64,000 nt of DNA from NCBI RefSeq assembly GCF_016862315.1, contig NZ_BOMS01000057.1, positions 1-64,000 of the forward strand, written 5' to 3'. The DNA comes from Actinoplanes palleronii (GTDB lineage: Bacteria > Actinomycetota > Actinomycetes > Mycobacteriales > Micromonosporaceae). Position numbers and translations under genes: made by a program. Below, piece after piece: positions 31,861 through 40,998 of the stretch (the stretch's first letter is position 1; every line of letters starts with the position of its first letter). Below the pieces are notes generated by a model. The model searched no databases, had not been told where the DNA came from, and was given only the letters and a program-made list of their open reading frames with translations.

Positions 31861-34204
31861 ACTCGGTGCGTAGGGCGGTGGCTGTTCGGGTTCGGGCGGC
31901 CCAGCCGGCCGGCAGCAGCGCGCCGAGCAGGGCCACGGCCGGGCCGCCCAGGGCCAGGGCGGCCAGCAGGGCCGGGCCGTAGACGTCGAGCAGGGACGCC
32001 GGTAGGTGCAGGCCGCCGCTGGCCGCCATCGACGGGACCACCAGGCGTTGCATCGCGATTCCCAGGGGCACGCCCAGCAGGCCGCCGGTCAGGCCGACGC
32101 CGGCTACCGAGGCGATGACCATGGCGATGGTCTGTTTCGGGGTCATGCCGAGGGCTTTGTGGATGCCGAGGTCGTGTACCCGGTCGCGGAGGTCCAGGAC
32201 GAGCATGTTGAGGACGCCGAGCGCGGCTACCGCGAGCAGCAGCAGTGTCAGGGTGGCGGTCAGTCCCTGTATGAGCAGGAGCAGCGGGTCGACGTCGGCG
32301 CCGGTGGGCTGGGCGGTCAGGGACTGTGCGGTGAGTGCGGCGGTCAGCTTCTCGGCGTAGGCGCCGGCGTCGGTGCCGTCGGTCAGCGCGATCGGGAACT
32401 CGGCCGGCTGCAGGCCGGGGACCGTGGCGGTGCTGGTGAACACGCTGGGACTGGACTCGAAGACTTCGCCGACGATGTGCAGGCTGGTTGTCGTACCGTC
32501 GTCGGATCTGACCGTGAGGGAATCGCCGACCTGGATGCCGACCGCCTTCAGCAACGGTGCGCTCGCCACGGTCTCGCCGGGCGCGGCGAACCAGCGGCCG
32601 GAGACCATCTCGAAGCCGGCCCAGGACGCGTCCCCGCTGAACGCCGAGAGCCGGACCGGATCCGCGATGCCGACGACCGTGACCGGCTCCTCGACGACAC
32701 CGTAGGCAGCCCGGGTCCCGTCCTGCGCCGCGATAGCCGCGAGCACAGCCGCGCCATCAAGAGCCGAAGCAGAGCCGGACGGAGCAGAGCCGCCCGGAGG
32801 AAGGCCGCCAGGAGCCGCGCCGCCGGGACCAGGGCCGCCGAACGAGCCTGACACCGTCACATCGGCGGTGTTCTGATCCAAAGCGGTCTGGATCCGCACC
32901 AACGACGCACCCAACCCACTAGCGAACGTCACCGCCGCCGCCCCCGCCGCCACCGCGAGCAGGGTCGCGCTCGTGCGCACCGGGCGGGCGAACGGACGGG
33001 CCAGCCCGAGCCCGATCGGCCGCGGCACCGGCAGCCGTGCCGCCAGCCGGGACGCCCACCGCCCCCGGACCGGACCGGACGCGCGGCCGACCGCGATCGC
33101 GTCCACGGTGCGCAGCCGCCCGGCCCGTAGCGCCGCCGCCCACCCGGTCGCCGCCACCACGGCGAGCACCCCACCCGCCGCCAAAACCGTCACCCACCAG
33201 GCGATCGCGGTGTTCGCCGAGCCGTAGATCTCCTCGGTCTCGGCCAGCACCGGCAGCGCGATCAGGTTGCCGGCCACCGCCCCGGCGAGGGCGCCGATCG
33301 AAGCCGGGATCAGCGCCTGCGTGACGTAGGCCCGGACGATCCCGCCCGGTGTGCAGCCGAGCGCCTTGAGGATGCCGATCCGGCGGGTCGCGGCGCCGAC
33401 CGTCCCGGCGATCACGGTGCCCACCACCAGGACCGCCATCACGATGCCGAGCAGCGCGAACGCGACGAGGAACGGCACGAACACGGCCGCGTCCTCGACG
33501 GCGTCCTGCCGGATGTCGAGCCAGGAGCGGGCGCTGACCACCGCGCCGGAGGGAAGTGTCGCGGCGACAGCGTCGCGGCCCGCGGAAACCTGGGCCGGAT
33601 CGGTCAAGCGGTAGAGCATCTGCAGCCCGTGCGTGACACCCGGTGCGTCGAGCGCGGCGACCGCGGACGGCGCCACCCACCCACCGGCCGTGCCGCTCAC
33701 CGAACGGGCCGTGCCGACCACCGTCAGTTCCGTGCCACCGGCCGTGGTGACCGTGGCGCCGAGCGGCAGCCGGACCATCCCGCCGCCCATCACCAACTCG
33801 CCCGGCCCGGTCGCCCAGCGGCCGCCGATCAGTTCGACCCGGTCGACGGCGCCGCCCGGATCGGCCCGGGCCACCAGGGTCAGCGGCGGTATCCGCATGC
33901 CCTGCGGGCCGACGGCCATCGGCACCACCAGCAGCGGATAGGGTCCGGCCGCGGCGGACACGCCGGAGGCCGACGCCGACGCGGTGAGCTGCGCGGCGGT
34001 CACGTGCGCCGGGTCGGCCTGCACGGTCAGGTGCGGGCCGCGCTGCGCGGCGAACGCGTCGTCGAACGGCGCCTCGGACGCCACCAGCAGCCCGGCGCCG
34101 AGCACCGACGCGGTCACCGCGGCCGCCGCGACCAGCGCGATCACCACGGTCTGCACCCGGCGCCGCCGCACCCCGGACCGGATCACCCGGTTCAGCCCGT
34201 TCAT
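31859..34204 (-). CDS. FtsX/MacB-type ABC transporter permease, two-repeat form
   Basis: This 781-residue membrane protein carries two FtsX repeats: membrane anchor about 15-37, an extracellular domain, three helices about 260-370, a second anchor near 415-435, a second extracellular domain and three C-terminal helices. A Gly/Pro-rich stretch (FGGPGPGGAAPGG) sits in the second extracellular region. Such permeases move lipids, lipoproteins or antimicrobial compounds, or carry mechanical work across the membrane. The ATG at 34204 overlaps the stop of the ATPase gene (ATGA), which fixes the start. It forms one exporter with that ATPase. Confidence 0.9.
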   Translation of the reverse strand: MNGLNRVIRSGVRRRRVQTVVIALVAAAAVTASVLGAGLLVASEAPFDDAFAAQRGPHLTVQADPAHVTAAQLTASASASGVSAAAGPYPLLVVPMAVGPQGMRIPPLTLVARADPGGAVDRVELIGGRWATGPGELVMGGGMVRLPLGATVTTAGGTELTVVGTARSVSGTAGGWVAPSAVAALDAPGVTHGLQMLYRLTDPAQVSAGRDAVAATLPSGAVVSARSWLDIRQDAVEDAAVFVPFLVAFALLGIVMAVLVVGTVIAGTVGAATRRIGILKALGCTPGGIVRAYVTQALIPASIGALAGAVAGNLIALPVLAETEEIYGSANTAIAWWVTVLAAGGVLAVVAATGWAAALRAGRLRTVDAIAVGRASGPVRGRWASRLAARLPVPRPIGLGLARPFARPVRTSATLLAVAAGAAAVTFASGLGASLVRIQTALDQNTADVTVSGSFGGPGPGGAAPGGLPPGGSAPSGSASALDGAAVLAAIAAQDGTRAAYGVVEEPVTVVGIADPVRLSAFSGDASWAGFEMVSGRWFAAPGETVASAPLLKAVGIQVGDSLTVRSDDGTTTSLHIVGEVFESSPSVFTSTATVPGLQPAEFPIALTDGTDAGAYAEKLTAALTAQSLTAQPTGADVDPLLLLIQGLTATLTLLLLAVAALGVLNMLVLDLRDRVHDLGIHKALGMTPKQTIAMVIASVAGVGLTGGLLGVPLGIAMQRLVVPSMAASGGLHLPASLLDVYGPALLAALALGGPAVALLGALLPAGWAARTRTATALRTE

Positions 34205-34881
34205 GCCGGCACCCCGGCCTCGACGCGGCCGTCCCGCACGCTGATCGTCCGGGTCGCGCACGCCTCGGCCAGCCGCAGGTCGTGGGTGACCAGCACGATC
34301 GTCTGTCCGCCGGCGTGCAGGTCGTTGAGCAGGTAGCGGACGTCCTCGCCGGACGCGGTGTCCAGCGCGCCGGTCGGTTCGTCGGCGAGCAGCAACGCCG
34401 GCCGGTTGACCAGGGCGCGGGCCACCGCGACGCGTTGCCGTTCACCGCCGGAGAGCCGGCCCGGGTAGGCGCCGGCGTGCCGGGCGATGCCGAGCGTGTC
34501 CAGCAGCCGGGCCGCGTGCTCTCGCGACGCCTTGTCCCGGGCGCCGGCGAGCTGAGCCGGCAGCAGCACGTTCTCCAGCACGGTCAGATCATCGAGCAGG
34601 TTGAAGAACTGAAAGATCAAGCCCACATGGGTACGACGGAAGCGTGCCGACGCCGCCTCGCCGAGCGTATCCACCCGGGTGCCGGCCACCGTGACCGTTC
34701 CGGAGTCCGGCCGGTCCAGCCCGGCGATCAGGTTGAGCAGTGTCGACTTGCCACTGCCGGACGGGCCGAGCACGGCCACGCACTCGCCCGGTGCCACGGA
34801 CAGTGACACGTCGTCCAGGGCGGGCGGCCCCTCGTCGTAGCGGCGGGAAACTCCACGCAGGTCGATCACGGAATCGGTCAT
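34201..34881 (-). CDS. MacB/LolD-type ABC transporter ATPase
   Basis: This 226-residue ATPase drives the adjacent FtsX-type permease. Motifs: Walker A LGPSGSGKSTLLN near residue 37, Q-loop FQFFNLLDDLTVLENV, signature LSGGERQRVAVARAL, Walker B LLLADEPTGALD and the switch VLVTHD, all as in LolD/MacB. The ATG at 34881 leaves a normal N-terminus (VIDLRGVSRRYDEG). It is divergent from a NarL-type two-component system, which, as in bacitracin-type resistance loci, may control it in response to envelope stress or an antimicrobial. Confidence 0.93.
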   Translation of the reverse strand: MTDSVIDLRGVSRRYDEGPPALDDVSLSVAPGECVAVLGPSGSGKSTLLNLIAGLDRPDSGTVTVAGTRVDTLGEAASARFRRTHVGLIFQFFNLLDDLTVLENVLLPAQLAGARDKASREHAARLLDTLGIARHAGAYPGRLSGGERQRVAVARALVNRPALLLADEPTGALDTASGEDVRYLLNDLHAGGQTIVLVTHDLRLAEACATRTISVRDGRVEAGVPA

Positions 34882-35037
34882 GGCCGGGACGCTATGGCCG
34901 TTCCCGGGTGGGGCGCGTCGGCCGGGCGGGGCATTGGTCGTACCGTGAGAAGTGGAACCTGAAACGACGTCATCCTTGCGATGTACGCGGTCTGCACACC
35001 GCGGCCGATGCCGGTTCTCGCCGCCGGAGGCCAGAAT

Positions 35038-36294
35038 GTGGCGATGGGGAACTTCCGGCCGGTGGGGCCGCTGCCGCGACCGGGGTGGCGGGCGCTGTTG
35101 CTCGACGGCGCGCTCGCGCTGGTGCTCGGGTTCGTCTGTTTCCAGAGCGCGACCGACGACGCCGGGCTGCCGCATCCGCCACCGCCACTTCCGGGCAGGC
35201 CGCTGCCGGTTCCGGTGCCCGACCTCGTGCCGGTGCAGACGGGTTCGACGCTCGGGGCGTTGCTGCTGGTCTTCGTGATGTGTGCGCCGCTGGTGCTGCG
35301 TCGCCGGTATCCGCTCGCGGTGCTCTGGGCGACGATGGCCGCCGCGTCGCTGGTGCTGGTCACGAGCGGGGCCGCGCAGCCGAACCTGTATCCGTGCGTG
35401 GTGCTGGCCTGCCTGGTCGCGGTGTACAGCGCGTTCGCGCACAGCCCCTACCGCGTGCCGGTCCTGGCCACGGTGCCGGTGGCCGCCCTGCTGATCACCG
35501 GGCTGCGGGAGTGGATGCTGATCTCGGTGCCCGGGGTGTACCTGCCGTTCGTGCTGCTGTCGCCGCTGGTCGCGGCGGCCGGCGGCTACCACGTGTGGCG
35601 GCGGCGGTTCGGCGAGGACCGGCAGCGGCTCGACTTCGAGGCCCGCGCCCAGCAGCAGGCGCTGCACGACGCGGTCGCCGCCGAACGGGCCCGGATCGCC
35701 CGGGAGCTGCACGACGTGGTCACCCACCACGTGAGCGTCATGGTGATCCAGGCCGGGGCGGCGCGGTCGGTGCTCGCGTCCGAACCTGATCAGGCGCGCG
35801 AGGCGCTGCTCAGCGTCGAGTCGACCGGGCGGTCCGCGCTGACCGAGCTGCGTCACGTGATGGGCCTGCTGTCCGAACCGGAACCGGACAGCCCGGAGGC
35901 ACCGCAGCCGGGCCTGGACGGCCTGCCCGAGTTGGTCGGCCGGATGCACGACGCCGGGGTGCCGGTGCGGCTGACCGTGGCCGGCGAGCACCGGCCGGTC
36001 ACCTCCGGGATCGGGCTGACCGCGTACCGCGTGGTGCAGGAGGCGCTGACCAACATGGTGCGGCACGCGCCCGGGGCGGCCGCCACGGTGATCGTCGAGT
36101 ACGGCGCGGAGACGCTGCGGATCGAGATCCGGAACACCGAGGCCGGTGAGCCGCCGGCCAGCGCACCGACCGGTGGGCGCGGGCTGATCGGGTTGCGGGA
36201 GCGGCTGGCCGTCTACGGTGGAACCCTGCACGCCGGGGCACGTCCCGGCGCCGGCTACCGGGTCGAGGCCCGGATCCCCCTGGAGGCGGCGTGA
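35038..36294 (+). CDS. NarL-type sensor histidine kinase
   Basis: This 418-residue kinase has about five membrane segments (about 20-180), then a HisKA_3 dimerisation domain with the acceptor His in ARELHDVVTHHVS and a HATPase domain with VVQEALTNMVRHAPG and GGRGLIGLRERLA. This is the common actinobacterial type for local responses. GTG at 35038 is preceded by GGAGG (35026-35030) at seven bases; an upstream ATG at 34981 has no such site. It overlaps the response regulator gene by GTGA. It is divergent from the MacB-type exporter and probably regulates it. Confidence 0.9.
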   Translation: MAMGNFRPVGPLPRPGWRALLLDGALALVLGFVCFQSATDDAGLPHPPPPLPGRPLPVPVPDLVPVQTGSTLGALLLVFVMCAPLVLRRRYPLAVLWATMAAASLVLVTSGAAQPNLYPCVVLACLVAVYSAFAHSPYRVPVLATVPVAALLITGLREWMLISVPGVYLPFVLLSPLVAAAGGYHVWRRRFGEDRQRLDFEARAQQQALHDAVAAERARIARELHDVVTHHVSVMVIQAGAARSVLASEPDQAREALLSVESTGRSALTELRHVMGLLSEPEPDSPEAPQPGLDGLPELVGRMHDAGVPVRLTVAGEHRPVTSGIGLTAYRVVQEALTNMVRHAPGAAATVIVEYGAETLRIEIRNTEAGEPPASAPTGGRGLIGLRERLAVYGGTLHAGARPGAGYRVEARIPLEAA

Positions 36295-36965
36295 CGGTAC
36301 GGGTGGTGGTCGCCGACGATCAGGCGCTGGTCCGCACCGGGTTCCGGATGATCCTCACCGCCGGGGGAGTGGACGTGGTGGCCGAGGCCGCGAACGGCGC
36401 CGAGGCGGTCGACGCGGTCCGCCGGACCCGCCCCGACGTCGTGCTGATGGACGTACGCATGCCGGAACTTGACGGTCTTGAGGCCACCCGCCGCATCCTG
36501 ACCGGCGGACCTGGCGCCCCGCGGATCATCATCCTGACCACTTTTGATCTCGACAGGTACGTCTACGCCGCGCTCGCCGCCGGCGCCAGCGGCTTCCTGC
36601 TCAAGGACGTCACCCCGGAGCATCTGGTGGCCGCGGTCGGCATCGTGCGCGACGGCGACGCGCTGCTCGCCCCGTCGATCACCCGCCGGCTGGTGCAGCG
36701 GTTCGCCAACCGGGACCCGGAGACCGCGTCGATGCACCGGGACCTGGCGGCGCTGACCCCGCGGGAGCTGGAAGTGTTGCGGCTGCTGGCCCGGGGGCTG
36801 AGCAACGCGGAACTGGCCGCGACGCTGCAGCTCGCCGAGGCGACGGTGAAGACGCACGTGGCCCGGATCCTGGGCAAGCTCGGGCTGCGGGATCGGGTGC
36901 AGGCGGTGGTGGTCGCGTATGAGACTGGTCTGGTCAGCCCGGGGTCCCCATCGTCTCCGGAATAG
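36291..36965 (+). CDS. NarL/FixJ-type response regulator
   Basis: This 224-residue regulator has a receiver domain (D9/D10, acceptor D54 in VLMDVRMPELDG, Lys in FLLKDV) and a LuxR-type helix-turn-helix (about 150-210; LTPRELEVLRLLARGLSNAEL, then EATVKTHVARILGKLGLRDR). It is co-translated with the kinase through a GTGA overlap. Its likely targets are its own operon and the divergent exporter. It ends two bases before the end of the convergent thioesterase gene, with no terminator between. It is not adjacent to dormancy-type genes, so I do not treat it as DosR. Confidence 0.92.
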   Translation: MTVRVVVADDQALVRTGFRMILTAGGVDVVAEAANGAEAVDAVRRTRPDVVLMDVRMPELDGLEATRRILTGGPGAPRIIILTTFDLDRYVYAALAAGASGFLLKDVTPEHLVAAVGIVRDGDALLAPSITRRLVQRFANRDPETASMHRDLAALTPRELEVLRLLARGLSNAELAATLQLAEATVKTHVARILGKLGLRDRVQAVVVAYETGLVSPGSPSSPE

Positions 36966-36967
36966 TT

Positions 36968-37762
36968 CTAGCCGCGCGGTGCCACCAGCAAGGGCTGGGC
37001 GATCCGGCACAGCAGACCCTTGTCGTCCGAAATTGATCCCTGCGCGATGCCGGTGCCGTCCGGGCCGATCGTGCTGGCGGCCTCGAGGAACAGCCACTCG
37101 GCGTCCGGCTCGCGCTGCACGGTGACGGTCAGCGTCGGCGGGATGAACAGCCACTCGCTCATCGGCATCTCGCCGGACAGCCCGTTGGCGGAGTCCGCGA
37201 TGAGCATCAGCCGCTGGGTGCCACTGGTCGGCTCGCCCTCGACCAGCGGGATCTTCGCCCGGGCCCAGACCTTGGCCGGGCCGAGCGTGTCGAAGTCACC
37301 CGTCGTGAACCGCCAGTCGATCGCGTGCCCGTATCCCCAGTCCTCGTCGACGCCGTCGAAGAACCTGGCCGGAGCCGGTGCCGGCACCGGCGGCGGGAGC
37401 ACGACCGGCGTCGCCACGTGCGCGGTGGCGCCGGGCTGGCGGCGGATGCGCCAGGCGCTCGCCCGGACCGCGAGCTTGTCGTTGGCCCAGAGCTCGGCCT
37501 CGACCAGTTCGACGCGCTTGCCGGGACGCACGATCCGAGCCTCGGTGCGGATCCGGCCCTGCGGGATGCCGCCGAGGAAGTCCACGGTCATCCGGGCGAT
37601 CGGCATGGACTCGGCCGGCTCGCAGTGTTCGATGGCGCGGGCCAGCAGCGCGGCCGGTGGTCCCCCGTGCTGCAGCGCGGAGTCCCAGGGGCTGGCGGTC
37701 GCCGGGGTCGAGGTGAACTCGGTGTCGCTCACCGGCAGGTAGAACGCGGAATGCTCGGACAC
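36968..37762 (-). CDS. Acyl-CoA thioesterase-like protein, double hot-dog fold
   Basis: This 264-residue protein matches TesB-type thioesterase-like proteins: an N-terminal hot-dog with ALQHGGPPAALLARAIEHC and TVDFLGGIPQGRI, and a second with DWRFTTGDFDTLGPAKVW and SNG-containing C-terminal half. It would hydrolyse an acyl-CoA or related thioester in the cytoplasm; the substrate is unknown. The start is GTG at 37762 after GGAG. The nitronate monooxygenase-like gene starts 1.5 kb upstream and ends 66 bases before, so the two may be co-transcribed. Confidence 0.82.
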   Translation of the reverse strand: MSEHSAFYLPVSDTEFTSTPATASPWDSALQHGGPPAALLARAIEHCEPAESMPIARMTVDFLGGIPQGRIRTEARIVRPGKRVELVEAELWANDKLAVRASAWRIRRQPGATAHVATPVVLPPPVPAPAPARFFDGVDEDWGYGHAIDWRFTTGDFDTLGPAKVWARAKIPLVEGEPTSGTQRLMLIADSANGLSGEMPMSEWLFIPPTLTVTVQREPDAEWLFLEAASTIGPDGTGIAQGSISDDKGLLCRIAQPLLVAPRG

Positions 37763-37828
37763 GGAACTCCGATCGTGGTCGTCGGTCCCGGACAGCCTGA
37801 CATGCCGGTGCGGCGAGCCGGGTGCCGG

Positions 37829-39256
37829 TCACGTCGACGGGTTCGCCAGCAGGTAGGCGATGACGTCGGCGGCGGTGTAGTCGTCGCCGTGGCGAGCGGT
37901 CAGCTCGGCCAGGAAGCCGACGTCCTGCCCGAGCGTCACCAGCGGGGGCTCGGCCGCACCGCCGGATCGCTGCTGGCCCAGGCCGATCGTGGCGACCAGA
38001 CCGTTGCAGAGGCATCTGCTGCCCGCGGTCTCCTCGAGGTTTCCCCCTTTGCGTACGTACTCGTCGACCGGCTCGGCCGGGCACCGGTAGCCCACGGCGC
38101 CGTCCGGACGGCGGAACGGGGTGCGCAGGTAGCTCAGGTCGCACCGGCGTTCCCGCCCGGCGTACACGTCGTCGGCGGCCACCGTGCCGGGCAGCGCGGC
38201 CAGTTTGAACGGGAACCCGGTCGGCGACGCCCGTACGTCGTTGTGGATCGTCAGGTCTCCCCGGGCGGCCTCGCGCCGCAGCCGGGACCGCAACCCGTCC
38301 TCGATCCCGGATTCCCGGCACAGCGCGAAGGCCGTGCCCACCTGGACCCCGGCGGCGCCCACGGCCCTCGCCTCGGCCAGGTGCCCGGGCCCGGTCTGCC
38401 CGCCGGCCAGCCAGAACGGCAGGCCGAGCGCGGCCACCTTCGGCACGTCGACCCGGTCGCGCGGCCCGTAGACCGGCTCGCCGCAGGCGTCGAGGACCAG
38501 CTTGCCGCGCGGCCGGGCGCTGTGCCCGCCGGCCACCGGGGTCTCCAGCACGAACCCGTCCGGCCGGGTCACCTCATCGCGGGCCAGGTAGCCGGCCAGC
38601 GTCGCGGACGCCACGACGGCCAACAGCCGGGGGCGGCGCAACCGGCCGGGCACCTCACCGATCAGCTCGCGGGGATGCAGCGCCACGTGGTGGTCCTCGC
38701 CGGGCAGCGCGCCCTGCACGGTCACCGGCAGCCGCACCGGCTCGTGCCCGGCCAACGCGTCGAGCAGCCGTGGGATCTCGGTGGGCAGCCCGGCACCCAT
38801 CAGCACGTAGTCGACGCCGGCCAGCATGGCACCGTAGACCGCCGGGGCGGTGGCCAGCTGGATCTTCTCGAGGTAGTTCACCCCGATCAGGCCCTCGTGG
38901 CCCTGTTTCGCCAGGAACACTTCCACGAAGTTGGCCACCACGATCAACTGCTGAGCGATCGTACGAGGAAGTAGCCCCAGCCTGGGCACCGGCCGGAACG
39001 GCTGGTCACCGGGCAGCCCGCCGGGGACGAAGTAGCGCGCCAGCACCGACCGCGCCACGGCCGGCGCCGGGAACCGGTCGAGGGCCCGGCGCAGGTGCCC
39101 ACCCGGATCGCCCTGCTGCAGCCGGCGCGCGAGCACCACGTCGAGCGCCACACCGGACACCACGCCGAGCTGGCCGGTCCGCGCCACCGCCCGGGCCAGC
39201 TGCCAGCTGGAGACGCCGACACCCATCCCGCCCTGAATGATCTCCGGAGTGTCCAC
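37829..39256 (-). CDS. Nitronate monooxygenase-like FMN protein
   Basis: This 475-residue TIM-barrel protein belongs to the nitronate monooxygenase/2-nitropropane dioxygenase superfamily, whose members oxidise nitronates or reduce enoyl-ACP (FabK). Visible marks: IIQGGMGVGVSSWQLARAVA at the N-terminus (flavin site), GLIGVNYLEKIQLATAP, and the phosphate-binding LPFWLAGGQTGPGHL then GAAGVQVGTAFALC. It is longer than typical NMO (about 350), with an extra C-terminal part carrying several cysteines (CDLSYLRTPF, CPAEPV, SRCLCNGL) as in PfaD-like members. Which reaction it does cannot be told. The start is GTG. Confidence 0.82.
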   Translation of the reverse strand: MDTPEIIQGGMGVGVSSWQLARAVARTGQLGVVSGVALDVVLARRLQQGDPGGHLRRALDRFPAPAVARSVLARYFVPGGLPGDQPFRPVPRLGLLPRTIAQQLIVVANFVEVFLAKQGHEGLIGVNYLEKIQLATAPAVYGAMLAGVDYVLMGAGLPTEIPRLLDALAGHEPVRLPVTVQGALPGEDHHVALHPRELIGEVPGRLRRPRLLAVVASATLAGYLARDEVTRPDGFVLETPVAGGHSARPRGKLVLDACGEPVYGPRDRVDVPKVAALGLPFWLAGGQTGPGHLAEARAVGAAGVQVGTAFALCRESGIEDGLRSRLRREAARGDLTIHNDVRASPTGFPFKLAALPGTVAADDVYAGRERRCDLSYLRTPFRRPDGAVGYRCPAEPVDEYVRKGGNLEETAGSRCLCNGLVATIGLGQQRSGGAAEPPLVTLGQDVGFLAELTARHGDDYTAADVIAYLLANPST

Positions 39257-39343
39257 CGTGTCCGTCCTTCCCGGCGTCCGCCCGGACCCCTCACGGATCG
39301 TGGGGGACCTGGGACCGGCCGGGCCAGGGACAGAAGTCCCGGC

Positions 39344-39760
39344 TCACCGGCCGTCGGTCACCAGGCGGGCCAGCAGCTCGCCGAGCGTCTGCAGCTCCTC
39401 GGCGTCGAGCGGGGCGAACGACTCGATCAGCACGCCCTCGAGGATTTCGCCGGCCTCGACCCGCAGCGCCTCACCCTTGGCGGTCAGCCGGTGCCGGATG
39501 GCGCGCCCCGGGCCGGGCCGTCGCTCGATCAGCCCTCGGTCGATCATCCGGGTGGCCAGGGTGCCGAACGACTGATCCGTCTGGAACGTGAGCTGCGCCA
39601 GGTCGTGCAGCGACGCCTCCGGGTTCTCGTGGAGGTGGCGCAGCGCGTCCCACTGGACCAGCGAGATGCCCAGCGGGGCGAGGCGCTCGTTGGCGGTGCG
39701 GTGGTGGCGATGCTGCAGGCGTTTGACGGACAGGCCGATCTCACGGACGTCTCTGGGCAC
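39344..39760 (-). CDS. MarR-family transcriptional regulator
   Basis: This 138-residue regulator has the winged helix of the family: LGISLVQWDALRHLHENPEA, SLHDLAQLTFQTDQSFGTLA as recognition part, then RGLIERRPGPGRAIRHRLTAKG as the wing. MarR dimers usually repress a divergent gene until a phenolic or other ligand binds. It is divergent from the hydrolase at 39814 with a 53-base gap holding an imperfect palindrome (39774-39797). GTG start. Confidence 0.9.
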   Translation of the reverse strand: MPRDVREIGLSVKRLQHRHHRTANERLAPLGISLVQWDALRHLHENPEASLHDLAQLTFQTDQSFGTLATRMIDRGLIERRPGPGRAIRHRLTAKGEALRVEAGEILEGVLIESFAPLDAEELQTLGELLARLVTDGR

Positions 39761-39773
39761 GTCACGACATTAC

Positions 39774-39797
39774 CAGGTTGCTTATATCAACATGCTG
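39774..39797. promoter_or_regulatory. Probable MarR operator between marR and hydrolase
   Basis: CAGGTTGCTTATATCAACATGCTG is an imperfect palindrome with outer arms CAG/CTG and a central TATA-type core; within it GTTG and CAAC face each other. It occupies the middle of the 53-base divergent gap, as expected for a MarR site controlling both genes. Confidence 0.5.
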
Positions 39798-39813
39798 ACC
39801 TAAGGTTCCTTGC

Positions 39814-40557
39814 ATGACGACGATCGAGATCTCCGGTGTTCCGCTGTCCTTCACCGAGCGCGGCGCGGGCCGCCCGGTCCTGCTGCTGCACGGCGGTGGC
39901 GGCCCGCTGACCGTGGCCGGCTTCGCCGACCTGCTCGCCGCCGAGCGCTCGGCCCGGGTGATCACCCCGGTCCACCCGGGCTTCGGTGGCACCCCGCAGC
40001 CGGACGGCCTCGCCACCATCGGCGGCCTCGCGGCGCTCTACGTCGCGCTGCTCGACGAGCTGGGCCTCGAGGACGTGACGGTGGTCGGCAACTCGATCGG
40101 CGGGTGGATCGCCGCCGAGATGGCCCTGCTCGGCTCCGGCCGGGTCCGCGACTTCGTGCTCGTCGACGCGGTCGGCATCGAGGTGCCCGAGCACCCGGTG
40201 GTGGACTTCTTCGGGCTGACCTTCCCGGAGATCGCCCAGCTCAGCTACTTCGCGCCGGAGAAGTTCCGGATCGACCCGGCCGCCATGACACCGGAGCAGC
40301 AGGCGGTGCTGGCCGGCAACCGGGCCGCCCTCGCGACGTACGCGCCCGCGATGACCGACCCGACCCTGCGCGACCGGCTGGCCGCCGTCACCACACCGAC
40401 CCGGGTGATCTGGGGCGACCACGACCGCATCGTCACCCCGGAGTACGGCCGGGCGCTGGCCGCCGCGATCCCCGGCGCCGAGTACGTCCTGATGACCGAG
40501 ACCGGTCACCTGCCCCAGCTGGAGTCCCCGAAGCGCCTCCTGGAGCTGCTCGGCTGA
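39814..40557 (+). CDS. Alpha/beta hydrolase
   Basis: This 247-residue hydrolase has the full catalytic set: oxyanion loop LLLHGGGGP near residue 27, nucleophile S94 in GNSIGGW, acid D204 in WGDHDR, and base H232 in TGHLPQLE. It is close in layout to haloalkane dehalogenase or ester/lactone hydrolases of the fold, but the substrate is not predictable. There is no signal peptide. It is divergent from a MarR regulator and presumably induced by that regulator's ligand. Confidence 0.87.
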   Translation: MTTIEISGVPLSFTERGAGRPVLLLHGGGGPLTVAGFADLLAAERSARVITPVHPGFGGTPQPDGLATIGGLAALYVALLDELGLEDVTVVGNSIGGWIAAEMALLGSGRVRDFVLVDAVGIEVPEHPVVDFFGLTFPEIAQLSYFAPEKFRIDPAAMTPEQQAVLAGNRAALATYAPAMTDPTLRDRLAAVTTPTRVIWGDHDRIVTPEYGRALAAAIPGAEYVLMTETGHLPQLESPKRLLELLG

Positions 40558-40602
40558 GCACCGGTAGCGTTAAATGAACCCTTCATGGGGGAGGGGTGCA
40601 CG

Positions 40603-40998
40603 ATGGTGTTCGGACGTGATGGGGACCTGGCCGATCCAGAACGATGGATCCGCGAGCAGGAGGAACGCACCGCCCGGCTGACCACCGAGTCGCACCGGGC
40701 GCAGGCGGAGCTGGCCACCACGCAGGTCGACGCGACCAGCCGGGACCAGAGCGTGTCGGTGACGGTCAACCCGTCCGGCGTGCTGCTGGCGGTCCGGTTC
40801 ACGCCGCGGTCGGAGGGGCTGACCCCGGTGCAGCTGTCGGAGCGGGTGATGGAGGCGTACCGGCTGGCGTGCGCCGAGGCGTCCCGGCAGATGCTGCAGA
40901 TCATGTCGGGGCTGGTCGGCGAGGACTCGTCGGCGATGGCGTTCCTGAAGAGCACGATGCCACCGGTCGAGGACGAGGCCGGGGACGGGCCGCGGTGA
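40603..40998 (+). CDS. YbaB/EbfC-like protein, first gene of a type VII secretion-like operon
   Basis: This 131-residue protein has a coiled N-terminal helix (WIREQEERTARLTTESHRAQ), a small sheet (SVSVTVNPSGVLLAVRFTP) and a C-terminal helix, the fold of the YbaB/EbfC family. In actinobacteria, such proteins often precede ESX/WXG100-type secretion genes, where their role is unknown (not necessarily DNA binding). ATG at 40603 follows GGGGGAGGGG. It overlaps the next gene by GTGA, so this is a coupled operon through 42836. Confidence 0.8.
   Translation: MVFGRDGDLADPERWIREQEERTARLTTESHRAQAELATTQVDATSRDQSVSVTVNPSGVLLAVRFTPRSEGLTPVQLSERVMEAYRLACAEASRQMLQIMSGLVGEDSSAMAFLKSTMPPVEDEAGDGPR

Noticed and set aside
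35038..36965. DosS/DosR pair controlling the dormancy-type cluster
   Set aside because: The kinase has membrane helices and no GAF haem-sensor domains, and the pair is divergent from an exporter, which is its more likely target.
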